From the NCBI GenBank assembly GCA_001557505.1, contig LSAX01000012.1, positions 682,001 to 746,000 of the forward strand: a stretch of DNA of 64,000 nucleotides, in the 5' to 3' direction. The translations under genes were made by a program, and so were the position numbers. This document shows positions 11,371 through 26,300 of this stretch, one piece after another. The DNA is from Reticulascus tulasneorum. Lineage: Eukaryota; Ascomycota; Sordariomycetes; Glomerellales; Reticulascaceae. Numbering within the stretch: the stretch's first letter is position 1; every line of letters starts with the position of its first letter. The notes under the pieces are model-generated. The model was not told the origin of the DNA, did no database searches, and saw only the letters and a program-made list of their open reading frames with translations.

Positions 11371-14300
11371 ATGATCTTGATGATCGTTGGGGTGCTGGCC
11401 AAGTCATAACGACACCATTCAGTCTCCTGAGCGAATCGCTACGTAAGTTGCTAGAAAGCAGAAGCGAGGAGTTATTACGGGCGGAAAACAGGATCGTGTT
11501 GGGCGAAGACCTGGACCACGAGCTTCAGAATCGGCAAGATAAAGCAGGCACAGAGATTATTGAGGATGCGTTCCCCTGCACCAAGCTTCAAGAAGGCTTT
11601 ATGGCTCTTTCGGTCAAGCAGCCTGGCTCCCACATTGGAAAGTTTATATATCGGCTTGCTACAAATATCGATGTTGATCGCTTCAAACGGGCTTGGGAGC
11701 ACACAGTCGAGGTTTGCGGTAGTCTACGTACAAGGATCATTTTCCTCCGAGACACTACCATCCAAGTATTAACTAAAGGCGATATCATGTGGGACATGAC
11801 CGACGGCATGGACCTTGATGTAGCACTTCGCGCATCGCGAGATGTCGACATGACATACGGTTCTCGTCTTTGCCGGTATGCTCTCATCCACAGCGATCGT
11901 CCCGACAACAGCCATGATAGTGAACGGTATTTTGTCTTGACCGTCCATCACGCCATCTACGACAGCTGGAGCATGAATATCATCTTGGATGTACTGTCGC
12001 GGGCTTACCGTGGACTTGATATCCCGACCTTACATCCTTACGCCAGCTTCATCAACTACACCATGAATCTCGATTCCAACCCCGCGCGCCAATATTGGAA
12101 GGAACAACTTCACGGAGCGAAGCGTGCCAGCTTTCCTGCATCTCCTAATCGCGGCTCTCAGGTCGTGTCCCGATCCTTGAAAAGGACTATTGCCGCTCCT
12201 TTGCCGAAGAGCTCCTCCATCACAGGGGCAATTATCCTGCGAGCCGCGTGGGCCATTGTCCTTGCCAAGTACTGCGACACCGACGACGTGTGTTTTGGAA
12301 CATCTATCTCGGGCCGCCACGCTCCAGTCGCTGGCGTGGAAAGCATAGCTAGTCTTCTGGTTGCCACGGTGCCAGTTAGAGTTCGGCTGGAACGCCAGCA
12401 GTCGGTGTTAAAATTCTTGGAAGCCATTCATACACAAGCGTCAGAGATGGTCGCATTTGAGCAATTTGGTGTTCAGGACATCGCCAAGGTGAGCGAAGAC
12501 GCCAGAGAGGCATGTAATTTTTCGAGCCTTTTAGTGATTCAGCCGGCGAAACAATCGCTGGCAGTAGATGGCAGCTCCATCCTCCTGCCGCCTGCCATTG
12601 ACCAACAGATACTGGACCAAACCACACAAGGGTACTTCAACTATCCACTCGTCGTCCAGGGGCACATAAATAACGATAGAGTGGAGCTTGAAGTCATCTA
12701 CGACGCAAACCTGCTGGCCGAATTCCAGATTAGGGCCTTGCTAAACCACTTCGGCCACGTTGTGCAGCAGCTTCTTCCACAAGATGAGACTCCACTTAGT
12801 GCTATTTCAATTACTGGGCCATGGGACTTGAAACAGGCAATGTCCTGGAACTCCCTGACTCTGCCTCGCGTAACAAATAGCTACATCCACGATCTGATCT
12901 CGGAACGGGCTAAGACTGCCGACCAAGCCCCGGCCATTATATCTTGGGACGGCACTGTCACATACTTGGAACTTGACCAGCTATCTACACGCCTGGCTAA
13001 CCATCTGTTCCAGCTTGGAATTCGACCTGAAACAATGGTGCCCATCTGTTTCGAGAAATCCATGTGGACAATCATCGCTATGCTTAGTGTCCTGAAAGCA
13101 GGCGGTGTCTTCATACCTCTCGACCCGTCGCATCCAGTCAGTCGTCGTCAGACTATCGTTTCGGAAGTCAACGCGCAACTCTTGATAGTATCACCTACAA
13201 CTGCTGGGTCATGTTCGCACATGGCGTCGCATACCGTTGTGCTTTCGCAGGCGCTTATGGACCAGCTCTCGACCGAGACAGTCGAACCCTTGTCCTCCAA
13301 CCTGTCACCAAGTAATGCCGCATATGTCATGTTTACGTCTGGGTCTACGGGAAAGCCTAAAGGAATCGTCATTGAACACTCCGCTTTCTCTTCGAGTATT
13401 GTTGACCACGGCCAAGCTTTCTCCATAGACGACACATCAAGAGTAATGCAGTTCTCTAGCTACGCATTTGACATTAGTTTGTCAGAAATCTTCGCCACTC
13501 TCGTGTTTGGTGGCGCCGTCTGTGTCCCATCCGACATTGATCGATTAGAGGATATATCTGCTTATATTCGACGATCGCCAGTCAACACAGCCATGTTGAC
13601 TCCGTCCTTCTCCTCTATCTTGAACCCAGATGAAGTGACGAGCCTCAAAAAGCTGGTTCTTGGTGGCGAGGCACCGACCAAAGAGATATTGAAGTTGTGG
13701 CTTGGACGAGGAGTAACGCTTTTCAACGGATATGGCCCGACTGAGACCTGCATTTACTGCACCACGCATGCTTACAAGTCGTCTGACGAGCCTCCGACCA
13801 CAATCGGTCAGGGCTTCAACAGTCTGTGCTGGATTGTAGACCGGAATGACCACCACAGGCTAGCTCCTATCGGCTGTGTCGGTGAGCTTCTGGTCCAGGG
13901 TCCTACTCTTGCACGCGGATACCTCAATGACGAAGGCAAAACAGCTGAATCCTTCATTAAGGCTCCTAAATGGCTGCCTCCCACTATGACTGGTGTTGGG
14001 CTACGCCTTTATAAAACCGGAGATCTGGTCCGATATAACCTTGACGGCACTATAGAATACCTCGGGAGAAAAGATACGCAAATCAAGTTACGCGGCCAGC
14101 GCATCGAACTTGGCGAGATCGAATATAACATCAAGATAATCCTACCTGATGTTAAGCATGTAGTAGTGGATGTATTGCAGCGCGAATCCGGCCCCTTATT
14201 GGTCGCATTTATCAGTTTTGGTGACAGGCAAGGTGGGGAAGAACCTGCCGCCATTGAGTGTCCCCTCGACAGACTCATTGCAATGGATGAAACCACCCAG

Positions 14301-17300
14301 GCCACTTTCACAGGTCTGGCTGAGCAACTAAAAGAGGTCATGCCGCTCTATATGGTGCCCGCTACATACCTGCCTCTTCGACAAATACCGTTCAGTACAT
14401 CGATGAAGATTGACAGGGCAGCTCTGCGGTCTATTGTTAATAATCTTTCCCCCGACCAGTTCGTAACATATTGCTTGACTAGTCAGAGCAGGGTGGCACC
14501 ATCTACTGAAATGGAGCTGACGTTGAGAGATCTGTGGGCACAGGTGTTGAAAATCATGCCTGAACACATTGGGAAGATGGACAGCTTTTTGCGAATTGGA
14601 GGCGACTCGATCAGCGCGATTCAGCTCGTCACGGCGGCACGTCAGTATGGGATTCATCTAACGGTAGCCGCTATCTTCAAGGACTCTCGACTCGACCGTA
14701 TGTCTGCTGAAGCTAGAGGATTGCCGAGCAAAGATGATTTCGTATTGGAGCCGTTCGACTTACTCCCACCGCCGGATGTCACAACAGTCTTATCACAAGC
14801 GCAACGGGACTGTGGTCTGACAGACGACCAGGTAATTGAGGACGCATTCCCTTGCACGAAACTTCAAGAAGGGTTCATGGCTCTTTCGGTCAAGCAGCGA
14901 GGCTCCCACATTGCGAAGTATGTGTACTGTCTCGCCGCAAGCGTTAATATAGCTCGTTTCAAAGAGGCTTGGGAACAGACAGTTGTGATTTGTGGTAGTC
15001 TGCGTACAAGGATCGTTTTCCTACATGGTACTACCTTTCAGGTACTAATCAAAGACGATATCTTGTGGGACTTGACTGATGGCATGGACCTTGATGCAGC
15101 ACTTCGCACATCACAAGACGACATGACCTACGGCTCACGACTCTGCCGGTATGCTATTGTCCATGGCAAAACTGGTGATATTAATCACGACAGCGAACGG
15201 TATTTTGTCTTAACTGTCCATCACGCTATCTACGATGGCTGGAGCATGAATGTTGTTATGGATATACTGTCACAGGCCTATCGTGGACTCAGCATCCCTG
15301 CCTTACATCCCTACGCCAGTTTCATCAAGTATACCATGAGTCTCGATTCTGACGCCGCGAGCCAATATTGGAAGGAACAACTTCACGAAGCGAAGCGCGC
15401 CAGCTTCCCCGCTTCTCCTAACCGCGACTCCCAGGTCGTGACCCGATCATTGAAAAAGACCATCACCGCTACATTGCCAAAGAGCTCCTCCATCACAAGG
15501 GCGTCTATCCTACGTGCCACGTGGGCCATTGTCCTTGCCCAGTACTGCGATACGGACGACGTGTGTTTCGGAACATCCATTTCGGGACGCCATGCACCAG
15601 TCAACGGGGTCGAGAGCATGGCCGGTCCTCTGGTTGCAACGGTGCCGATCAGAGTTCAACTAAACCGCCAGGAGTCGGTGTCAAGATTTCTGGAAGCCAT
15701 CCAAACACAAGCGTCGGAGATGGTCGCGTTTGAGCAGTTTGGTCTTCAGAACATCGCCAAGGTGAGCGAAGATGCCAGAGAGGCGTGCGAATTTTCCAGC
15801 CTCCTGGTTATTCAGCCAGCCCAACTAGGCGCTTCCGATAATGCCAGTGAAGCAATCCTAGGCTGTACAGAATTAAGACAGTCTGACCAGAAAGAGGGTC
15901 TAGACGGCTATTTTACCTATCCACTCGTCGTCCAAGGCCACATGCACGAGAATACCGTCATGCTTGACGCCGTATTCGATGCAAACGTGCTGGACGAGCT
16001 TCAAGTCCTGGCGCTGTTAAATCACTTTGACCACGTTGTCCAGCAGCTTATCTTGCAAGATAAGACACCCCTCGCGTCCATCTCTAGCACCGGCCCTTGG
16101 GATCTCAAGCAAGCCCTCTCCTGGAACGCCGAAGATCCAGAGATAGTTGACCGGTGTGTCCACCAGCTCATCGCAGACCAAGCGCAGCTCCGGCCGAACG
16201 CCCCCGCCATCCAATCGTGGGATGGCGATATGACCTACAGCCAGCTCGATCGCGCATCAAATAGATTAGCTCATTACCTTGTCCAAGACTTTGGAATTCG
16301 GCCGGAAGACCTGGTGCATGTCTGCTTTGAGAAGTCTATATGGTTCTTTGTCTCTATTTTGGCTATAAACAAAGCTGGCGCCGCATGGGTGCCACTTGAT
16401 CCCTCGCATCCCCTCCAACGCCAGCAGCAGGTTGTTCATCAGACCGGTGCCCGGCTCGCCCTCATCTCTCCTGGTAACCGCGACATGTGTACGGGTCTAG
16501 TTGCGCGTGTATTAATTGTGACGCGCGACCTTGACGAGACGTTATCGCCTGGAGTCGAGACCAGCGACGCCCCGCCAGCATGTGAGGTTTCTTCTAGAAA
16601 CGCGGCCTATGTGTTGTTTACGTCTGGAAGTACTGGCGTCCCTAAGGGTCTTATCATAGAGCACGCTTCCGTTTGCACCAGCCAGAAGGCAATCTCTAAG
16701 AGGATCGGCCTAACGGCTGACGTCCGAATGCTCCAGTTCTCTTCTTACGTTTTTGATGCCTGCATTGGCGAAACCATCAGTACACTGATCTCCGGTGGCT
16801 GTCTCTGTGTCCCGTCCGACCACATCCGAATGAACAGTTTACAGCAGTTTATTCGGGACAGAAGCGTTAACTCGGCCCTTTTGACCCCCGCCTTCGTTCG
16901 CACACTTAAACCGGCCGACGTTCCTACTCTAAAGCTACTGATGCTGGCTGGCGAGGCTGTTGGTCGAGATATTCTCCAAACTTGGTTTGGTAAGGTGCGC
17001 CTTGTCAACGGCTGGGGTCCTGCAGAGACTTGCGTCTTCAGTACTCTCCACGAGTGGAAGTCGATAGATGAATCGCCTCTGACAATAGGTCGGCCGGTGG
17101 GCGGTAATTGCTGGATTGTCGATCCCCAAGACCATAACCGCCTAGCTCCCACCGGTTGCCTGGGCGAGGTTGTCATCCAAGGCCCGACCCTGCTGCGAGA
17201 GTATCTGTCAGACCGTAAGCGGACCGCTGAGAGCATGACACACTCGCTCCCCGAATGGGCACCACGGCGTCACATACCACATTGGGATCGGTTCTACAAG

Positions 17301-20300
17301 TCAGGAGACTTGTGCTTTTACAATCCTGATGGTACAATCGAGTTTTCCAGCCGTAAGGACACGCAAGTCAAGATTCGTGGCCTCCGGGTTGAGCTAGGCG
17401 AGGTTGAGCACCACGTACGGGTTGCGATGGAGGGTGTCCAACAGGTAGCCGTAGACGTATTCCGATCTGATAGTGGAGCCAGCCTTGTTGCATACTTCTG
17501 CTTTGGCGGCGACGCGCCTGCCGCCAACGCCACCATCAACCCCAACACCGACAATCTTGGTAACTCCCCCCACGATCTTTTCCTTCCACTTACCGCCGAC
17601 TTGGAAACCATGATGTCCGTTTTGGTTGGCCAGCTGAGTGTGCGCCTCCCTCGCTATATGATCCCAACCCTCTACATTCCCTGCCGCCATATGCCTTTCA
17701 TCACCTCTACGAAGCTGGACAGAAACAAGCTCCGCACCATGACCGCAGCACTTGGCAGAGACGACCTAGCAAGATACAGTCTGGTGGAGAGGAAGAAGCG
17801 TGATCCACAGACAGACACCGAGAGGACCCTGCAGCAGATCTGGTCGACCATTCTCAAACTTCCCCTCAAATCTATCGGCCGGGATGACAGCTTTCTACGT
17901 TTAGGCGGCGATTCAATTACTGCCATCCAGGTCGTCTCTATGTCGCGGGAGGCCGGTCTCGTGCTTACGGTCAAGGACATTTTTGATGATCCACGATTAA
18001 CAGCTGTCGCTGCTCGCATGTCCGAGATTAACAACGCCAACATGCAGTCTTATCTTGAGCAAGTTCCCCCATTTACTCTTCTCGATGAACCTCTATGTAG
18101 CCTCATCCGAGGCGAAGCTCAACACTCCCCCAACAGGTCAAACGACATTACTGGGAATATATACTACGACGTTAGGGTCAGAGAGCTGTGCAACTTAGGA
18201 GACGCACAGGTAATCGAAGATGCATTTCCTTGTACCAAGCTTCAAGAAGGGTTTATGGCTCTTTCCGCTAAGCAGCCCGGCTCTTACATGGCCAAGTTTG
18301 TATATCGTCTCGCTAAGAACATCGATATCGATCGCTTTAAAAATGCCTGGGAGCGGACGGTCGAGCTTTGCGGTAGTCTTCGCACAAGGATCGTTTTTCT
18401 CCGCGGCTCTGCACTGCAGGTGCTTGTAAAGGACGACGTCGTATGGGAAATTACTGACGGTATGGACCTTCGTACAGCGCTCCAAACGTCACAGGACGTT
18501 AACATGACGTACGGCTCGCGACTATGCCGCTACGCAATTGTTAACACGGATAGTCAAGACGAATATGAAAAGCATTTTGTATGGGTTATTCATCACGCGG
18601 TTATTGATGGCCTTAGTATACGTCTTGTTACCGAATTGATGTCCCAAGCTTACCATGGACTGAGTATCCCGGCCTTGCGTCCGTACGCTAGTTTCATCGA
18701 GTACACCAAGCATCTGGACTCTGATGCCGCCAGCCAGTATTGGAAAGAACAACTACATGAGGCGAAGCGCGCTAGCTTCCCTGCTTTACCTAATCATTTT
18801 TCTAAGGTTGCGACTCGATCCTTAAATAAGACAATCACTGCTTCCTTGCCGAAGAGCTCTTCCGTCACCAGGGCGTCTATCCTGCGTGCTGCGTGGGCCA
18901 TCGTACTTGCCCAGTACTGCGACACTGACGACGTGTGCTTCGGGACATCAGTCTCGGGCCGCCACGCCCCAATCGCCGGTGTAGAAAGCATGGCCGGTCT
19001 TCTGGTTGCCACAGTGCCAGTCAGAGTCCGGATTGACCGCCAGCAGTCAGTGTCAGGATTTCTAGAGGCAATCCAAACACAAGCGTCAGAAATGGTTGCA
19101 TTTGAGCAGTTTGGGTTGCAGAACATTGCTAAGGTGACTGATGATGCTAGAGAAGCATGCGATTTCTCAAGCCTTCTGGTTATCCAACCAGCAAAGCACT
19201 TGATGGCATCAGACAGCACCAGCCGCTCAATCCTCCAGCCGGCCACTATTACCCAAGAAATATTAGATCAGACTATAGAGGGTTACTTCAACTACCCACT
19301 TGTCTTTCAAGGCCACATGCATGATCATACGGTAGTGCTGGATGTTGTTTATGACGCAAACGTGGTGGCCGAGTTTCAGGTCGTGGCGTTGTTAAATCAC
19401 TTTGATCACGTTGTCCAGCAGCTTCTTCCGCAAGATGAGACACTCCTCGCCTCTATCTCTAGCACCGGGCCATGGGATATAGAGAAAGCCCTGTCCTGGA
19501 ACGCCGAAGAGCCGGAGGTAGTGGACAGATGTGTCCACCAGCTCGTCACAGACCAAGCCCAGCTGCAGCCCAATGCCCCCGCCATTCAATCTTGGGATGG
19601 GGATATGACCTATAGCCAGCTCGATGGCGCAGCAAACCGGTTGGCTCACCACCTTGTCCAAGAACTTGATATTATGCCAGATGATCTCGTGCATGTCTGC
19701 TTTGAGAAGTCTATATGGTTCTTTGTCTCTATTTTGGCCATAAACAAAGCTGGCGCCGCATGGGTGCCTCTCGATCCCTCCCATCCCCTCCAACGCCAAC
19801 AGCAGGTCGTTCATCAGACCGGTGCCAGGCTCGCCCTCGTCTCTCCCGGCAACTACGAGATGTGTGCGGGGCTAGTTGCGCGTGTGGTAGCGGTGACGTG
19901 TGATCTCGACAAGGAGCTGTCGGCCGTAGCTAAGACCTCTGACGCCCCGCCGGCACGTGAGGTTTCCTCTAGCAACGCGGCATATGTACTGTTTACGTCT
20001 GGAAGTACTGGCGTCCCTAAGGGTCTTATCATGGAGCACGCTTCCGTCTGCACGAGCCAGAAGGCGATCTGTAAGAGGTTAGGAATAACGGCCGACGTTC
20101 GAATGCTACAGTTTGCCTCATACGTGTTTGATGCCTGCATTGGCGAAACCATCAGTACACTGATCTCCGGTGGCTGTCTCTGTGTCCCGTCCGACCACAT
20201 CCGAATGAACAGTTTGCAGCAATTTATTCGTGACAAAGGCGTCAACTCGGCCCTTTTGACCCCCGCCTTCGTTCGCACACTCAAACCAGCTGAAGTTCCT

Positions 20301-23300
20301 ACTCTGAAACTACTGATGCTGGCCGGCGAGGCTGTTGGTCAAGATATCCTCCAAGCCTGGTTTGGTAAGGTGCGCATTGTCAACGGCTGGGGTCCTGCAG
20401 AGACTTGCGTCTTCAGTACTCTACACGAGTGGAAGTCGATAGATGAATCGCCTCTGACAATAGGGCGACCAGTAGGCGGCAATTGCTGGATCGTTGATCC
20501 CCAAGACCATAACCGTCTGGCTCCCACGGGTTGCCTGGGGGAGGTAGTGATCCAAGGCCCGACCTTGCTGCGAGAGTATCTATCGGACCGGAAGCGGACC
20601 GCCGAGGCGATGACAGACTCTCTCCCTGACTGGGCACCACGACGCCACTTGCCTCGTTGGAATCGGTTCTACAAGTCCGGCGACCTATGCTTCTACAACC
20701 CTGACGGCACCATCAAATTCTCTAGTCGTAAGGACACACAGGTCAAGATTCGTGGCCTCCGGGTTGAGCTAGGCGAGGTTGAGCATCACGTACGGGTTGC
20801 AATGGAAGCTGTCCAACAGGTAGCCGTAGACCTGTTCCGATCTGATAGCGGAGCCAACCTTGTTGCATACTTCTGCTTTGGCGGCGACACGACTGCCACC
20901 AACGCCACCATGAACCCCAACAATAACAATGTTGCAGCTGCCAGTGTTGGCACACCCCCCAACGATGTGTTCCTCCCACTTACCGCCGACTTGGAAACCA
21001 TGCTGTCCGCTTTGGTTGGCCAGCTAAGTGTACGCCTCCCTCGTTACATGATCCCAAGCCTCTACATTCCCTGCCGCCATATGCCTTTCATCACCTCTAC
21101 CAAGCTGGACAGAAACAAGCTCCGCACCATGACCGCAGCACTTGGCAGAGACGACCTAGCAAGATACAGTCTGGTGGAGAGGAAGAAGCGTGATCCACAG
21201 ACAGACACCGAGAGGACCCTGCAGCAGATCTGGTCGACCATTCTCAAACTTCCCCTCAAATCTATCGGCCGGGATGACAGCTTCCTACGCTTAGGCGGCG
21301 ATTCAATTACTGCCATCCAGGTCGTCTCTATGTCGCGGGAGACCGGTCTCGTGCTTACAGTCAAGGACATTTTTGATGATCCGCGCTTATCAGCTGTTGC
21401 TGGTCAGATATCGGAGATAAACGGCGCTGACATCCAGCGGGGCCTCGTGCAAGTTCCCCATTTTAGTCTTCTTGATGAACCTCTACGTAGTCTCATTGAA
21501 GCCGAATCTCAAGGTCCTCTTACCGGGCCAGACAAGCTTGATAAGAATGTTAGCTATGACATTAGCATCCGAGAACAATGCAACCTGGGAGTCTCACAGG
21601 TAATCGACGATGCATTCCCTTGTACCAAGCTCCAAGAAGGACTTATGGCTCTTTCCGCGAAGCAGCCGGGCTCTTATATGGCTAAATTTGTGTACCGGCT
21701 TGCTGAGAACGTCGATGTTGATCGTTTTAGAAATGCCTGGGAGCAGACGGTCAAGGCTTGCGGTAATATGCGTACGAGAATCGCACTTATTTACGGCTCT
21801 ACGCTGCAGGTACTCGTTAAAGACGACGTCGCATGGGAGTCGGTCAGCGGCAGGAGCTCTCTCGCAGCGGTTCAAGCTATGCAAGATGTCGGTATGACCT
21901 ACGGCTCGCGCCTATGCCGCTATGCTGTTATTCATGACGACAGCGAAGCTGATAAAGGGTGGTATTTTGTCTGGGTCACTCATCACGCAGTTGTAGATGG
22001 CCTTACTATACGTCTCATCACCGAGTTATTGTCGCAGTTCTACCTTGGACTCAGCATTCCGACCGTGCAACCTTACGCCACTTTCATTAAGTATATCATG
22101 CAGGTCGACTCTAACGCTGCCACCGAGTATTGGAAAGAGCAGCTTCACGAGGCAAAGCGCGCCATTTTCCCGGCATCCTCTGCAAGCCTTAGTTCACCCA
22201 ACCACGGCTCTGAGCACGGAACTCGATCTTTGAAAAAGACAATTGTCGCCCCCTTGCCGCGCAATTCTTCTGTCACAAGGGCGTCTATCCTGCGAGCTGC
22301 GTGGGCTATCGTCCTGGCCCAGTACTGTGACACTGACGACGTGTGCTTCGGGACGTCAGTCTCGGGTCGCTACGCACCAGTAGCCGGCATCGAGAGCATG
22401 GCCGGCCCTCTGGTCGCCACGGTGCCAGTCCGAGTTCGACTGGACCGCCAACAGTCTGTGTCAAGGTTTCTGGAAGGCATTCAAACACAAGCGTTGGAGA
22501 TGGTCGCATTTGAGCAGTTTGGGCTCCAGAACATTGCCAAGGTGAGTGAAGATGCCAGAGAGGTCTGCGATTTCTCCAGTCTCTTGGCGATTCAACCGGC
22601 AAAACACTTGATGGCAGCAGACAGCACCTCTAGCTCAATTCTCCGACCGACTGCCATTGAGCAACAAATACTAGACCAGACCATAGAAGGCTTTTTCAAT
22701 TATCCACTCATCGTGCAGGGCCACATGCACGACGAGACCGTCGTGCTCGACGTCATCTACGACGTAAACCAGCTGGCCGAATTCCAGGTCGTGGCCTTGC
22801 TGAATCACTTTGACCACGTGGTCCAGCAGCTTCTTCTACAAGATGAGACTTTGCTCGGTACCGTCTCAGTTGCCGGCCCATGGGATTTACAGCAAGCAGC
22901 TTCGTGGAATTCCCTGACTCTACCCAGCGCAACACATGCCTGCGTGCACGAGTTGATCTCAGAACGGGCTAAAACTGTTGACCAAGCCCTGGCCATTTGT
23001 TCTTGGGACGGCACCTTCACGTATACAGAACTTGACAAGCTCTCTACGCGGCTTGCTAATCATCTGTCCCGGCTTGGCGTTCGACCCGAGACGATGGTGC
23101 CCATCTGTTTCGAGAGATCCATGTGGACAATCATCGCTATGCTCGGTATCCTCAAAGCCGGTGGTGTCTTCATACCTCTCGACCCGTCGCATCCAGTCAG
23201 TCGTCGTCAGACCATTATTTCGGAAGTCAACGCGCAGTTCATGGTAGTATCACCTACAACTGCTGCATCCTGTTCGCATATGGTGTCGCACGTCGTCGTG

Positions 23301-26300
23301 CTTTCGCAGGCTCTTGTGGAACAGCTTCCGGCTGAGATATCACTCGATCAATCGTCCTCGAAGCCTTCTCCTAGTAATGCTGCATACGTCATGTTTACAT
23401 CTGGCTCTACTGGAAAGCCAAAAGGAATTATTGTTGAACACTCTAGTCTATCCTCAAGCATTATAGCCTTCGGCAAGGCTAATACATTAGGTCAAACACC
23501 TAAGATCTTGCAGTTTTCAAGTTACATGTTTGATATGAGTATCTTTGAAATCTTTTTAACACTAGTTTTTGGGGGCATCCTTTACGTCCCATCCGACGCT
23601 GAACGATTGGAAGACATCGCGGGTTATATCCGGCGGACATCAATTAATATAGCCGTATTAACACCGTCATTCGCTACCCTCCTCAGTCCGGAAAAGGTAC
23701 CAAGTCTGGAAACCCTTATACTCGGTGGTGAAGCTCCTACTAGAGAGACATTGAAGATTTGGCAGAAATCTAGTAGACTTATAAACGCATATGGGCCAAC
23801 TGAGACCTGTATGTGTTGCACGACGCATGTATACCAGCCGTCTGACAAGTCTCCAACCACAATCGGCCGCGGCTTCAACAGTCTATGCTGGATTGTAGAC
23901 AAGAACGACCACCACACGCTGGCTCCTGTTGGCTGTGTCGGTGAGCTTCTGGTCCAGGGTCCAACCCTGGCCCGTGGGTACCTTAACGACGAAAGGAAAA
24001 CAAATGACTCCTTCATCTATGCCCCCAGATGGTTACCTCCCTACATGGCAGGTATTGGGCTACGCTTCTACAAGACCGGAGACCTAGTCAAATATAATCC
24101 CGGTGGCACCATTGAGTACTTTGGAAGAAAGGACACGCAAGTCAAGCTGCGCGGTCAGCGGATCGAGCTTGGCGAGATAGAATATAACATCAAGATGAAC
24201 CTGCCCGACGTTGAGCACGTGGTGGTGGATGTGACGCACCGAGAATCCAGCGCAACGATGGTCGCGTTCATTAGCTTTATTAGCAAGGACGACGGGGAAC
24301 AAGCGGCCACCACCGAATGTCCCTTGATGGCAATGGAAGAAAGCACCCAGATTGCTTTCATAGGTTTGGCTGACCAGCTGAAAGACATCCTGCCGCTCTA
24401 TATGGTGCCTGTTATGTACCTTCCTTTACGACAAATGCCCTTTAGTACTTCTATGAAGATTGACCGCACGGCTCTGCAGTCTATTGCCAAGGGACTTTCC
24501 CCAGAACAACTCGCCATATACTCTTTGGCACGTCAGAGCAGGGTAGCCCCATCAACTGAGATGGAGCTGACTTTTAGAGATTTATGGGTGCAGGTATTGA
24601 GGACTGCACCTCAAGAGATCGGGAAGACCGACAGCTTTATGCGGATTGGAGGGGATTCGATTAGCGCGATACAGCTCGTCACTGCGGCACGCCAGCGCGG
24701 GATCCGTCTGACAGTAGCCTCCGTATTCAAGGACTCTCGACTTGACCGCATGGCTGCTGCAGCTGAAACGTTTACGGACGAAGATGGATTTGTGACAGAG
24801 CAATTCGGTTTACTTCCAACTCAAGATGTGAAAATGATTCTATCGCAAGCGCAACGGGACTGTGGACTGAAAGATGGGCAAGCGATTGAGGATGCATTTC
24901 CTTGCACCAAGCTCCAGGAAGGCCTAATGGCTCTTTCGGTCAAGCAGAAAGGCTCCCACATCGCAAAGTTTGTGTACCGTCTCCCCGCAAGCGTTGATGT
25001 CGATCGCTTCAAGATGGCTTGGAAACGGACGATCGAGCTCTGCGGGAGTCTACGTACAAGGATCATTTTCTTCCGCGGCACTGCCTTTCAGGCATTAATC
25101 AAAAACGATCTCGCATGGGACGTGGCCGACGGTATGGATCTCCGTGCGGCACTTCGCGCATCACAAGACGCGGACATGACATATGGCTCACGCCTTTGCC
25201 GGTATACTCTCATCTATGGCGACCGTAACAATAACAGCCATGCGAGCGACAGTTATTTTATCTTGACCGCTCACCACGCTATATATGATGGCTGGAGCAT
25301 GAATGTTGTTATGGATATACTGTCACAGGCCTACCGTGGACTTAGCATCCCGTCCATGTATTCATATGCCAGTTTCATCAAGTATACCATGCATCTCAAT
25401 TCCGACGCTGCCAGCCAATACTGGAAAGATCAACTTCATGAGGCAAAATATGCCATCTTCCCTGCTTCGCCTAGCCGCGGCTCCGAGGTTCAGACTCGAT
25501 CTATGACAAAAGCTATCGCCGCTCCCCTGCCAAAGAACTCCTCTATCACAAGGGCGTCTATCCTGCGAGCCGCTTGGGCCATCGTTCTCGCCCAATACTG
25601 CGATACCGACGATGTGTGCTTTGGGACAGCTGTCTCTGGACGCCACGCCCCAGTCACCGGCGTCGAGAGCATGGCCGGTCCTCTGGTCGCCACAGTACCA
25701 GTCAGAGTCCGGCTTGACCGCCAGCAGTCGGTATCAAGATTCCTAGAAGCTATTCAAACACAAGCGTCAGAGATGGTCGCATTCGAGCAGTTTGGCTTGC
25801 AAAATATCGCCAAAGTGAGTGATTATGCTAGAGAGGCATGTGATTTCTCAAGCCTCCTTGTAATTCAGCCTGCGCAGCTAGGCTCTTCGGATACTACTGG
25901 TGCAGCAATTTTGGACTCCCCAGAATTGGGGCAGTTCGATCGGGAAGAGGCGTTGGAAGGCTACTTTACTTATCCGCTCGTCTTTCAAGGCCACATGCTT
26001 GATGATAACGTCGCGCTCGACGTCATTTACAATGCAAGTGTGCTGAATGAGTTCCAGATCATCGCATTGGTAAATCACTTTGATCGCGTCGTACAGCAAC
26101 TTGTCTTGCAAGATGAGAAGCCGCTCGCCTCCATCTCTAGCACCGGCCCTTGGGATCTGGACATGGCCCTATCCTGGAACACTGAAGAACCAGAGATAGT
26201 TGACGGATGTGTCCACCAGCTCGTCGCAGAACAAGCGAGGTTGCGACCGAATGCCCCCGCTATCCAATCGTGGGATGGCGATATGACCTACAGCCAGCTC

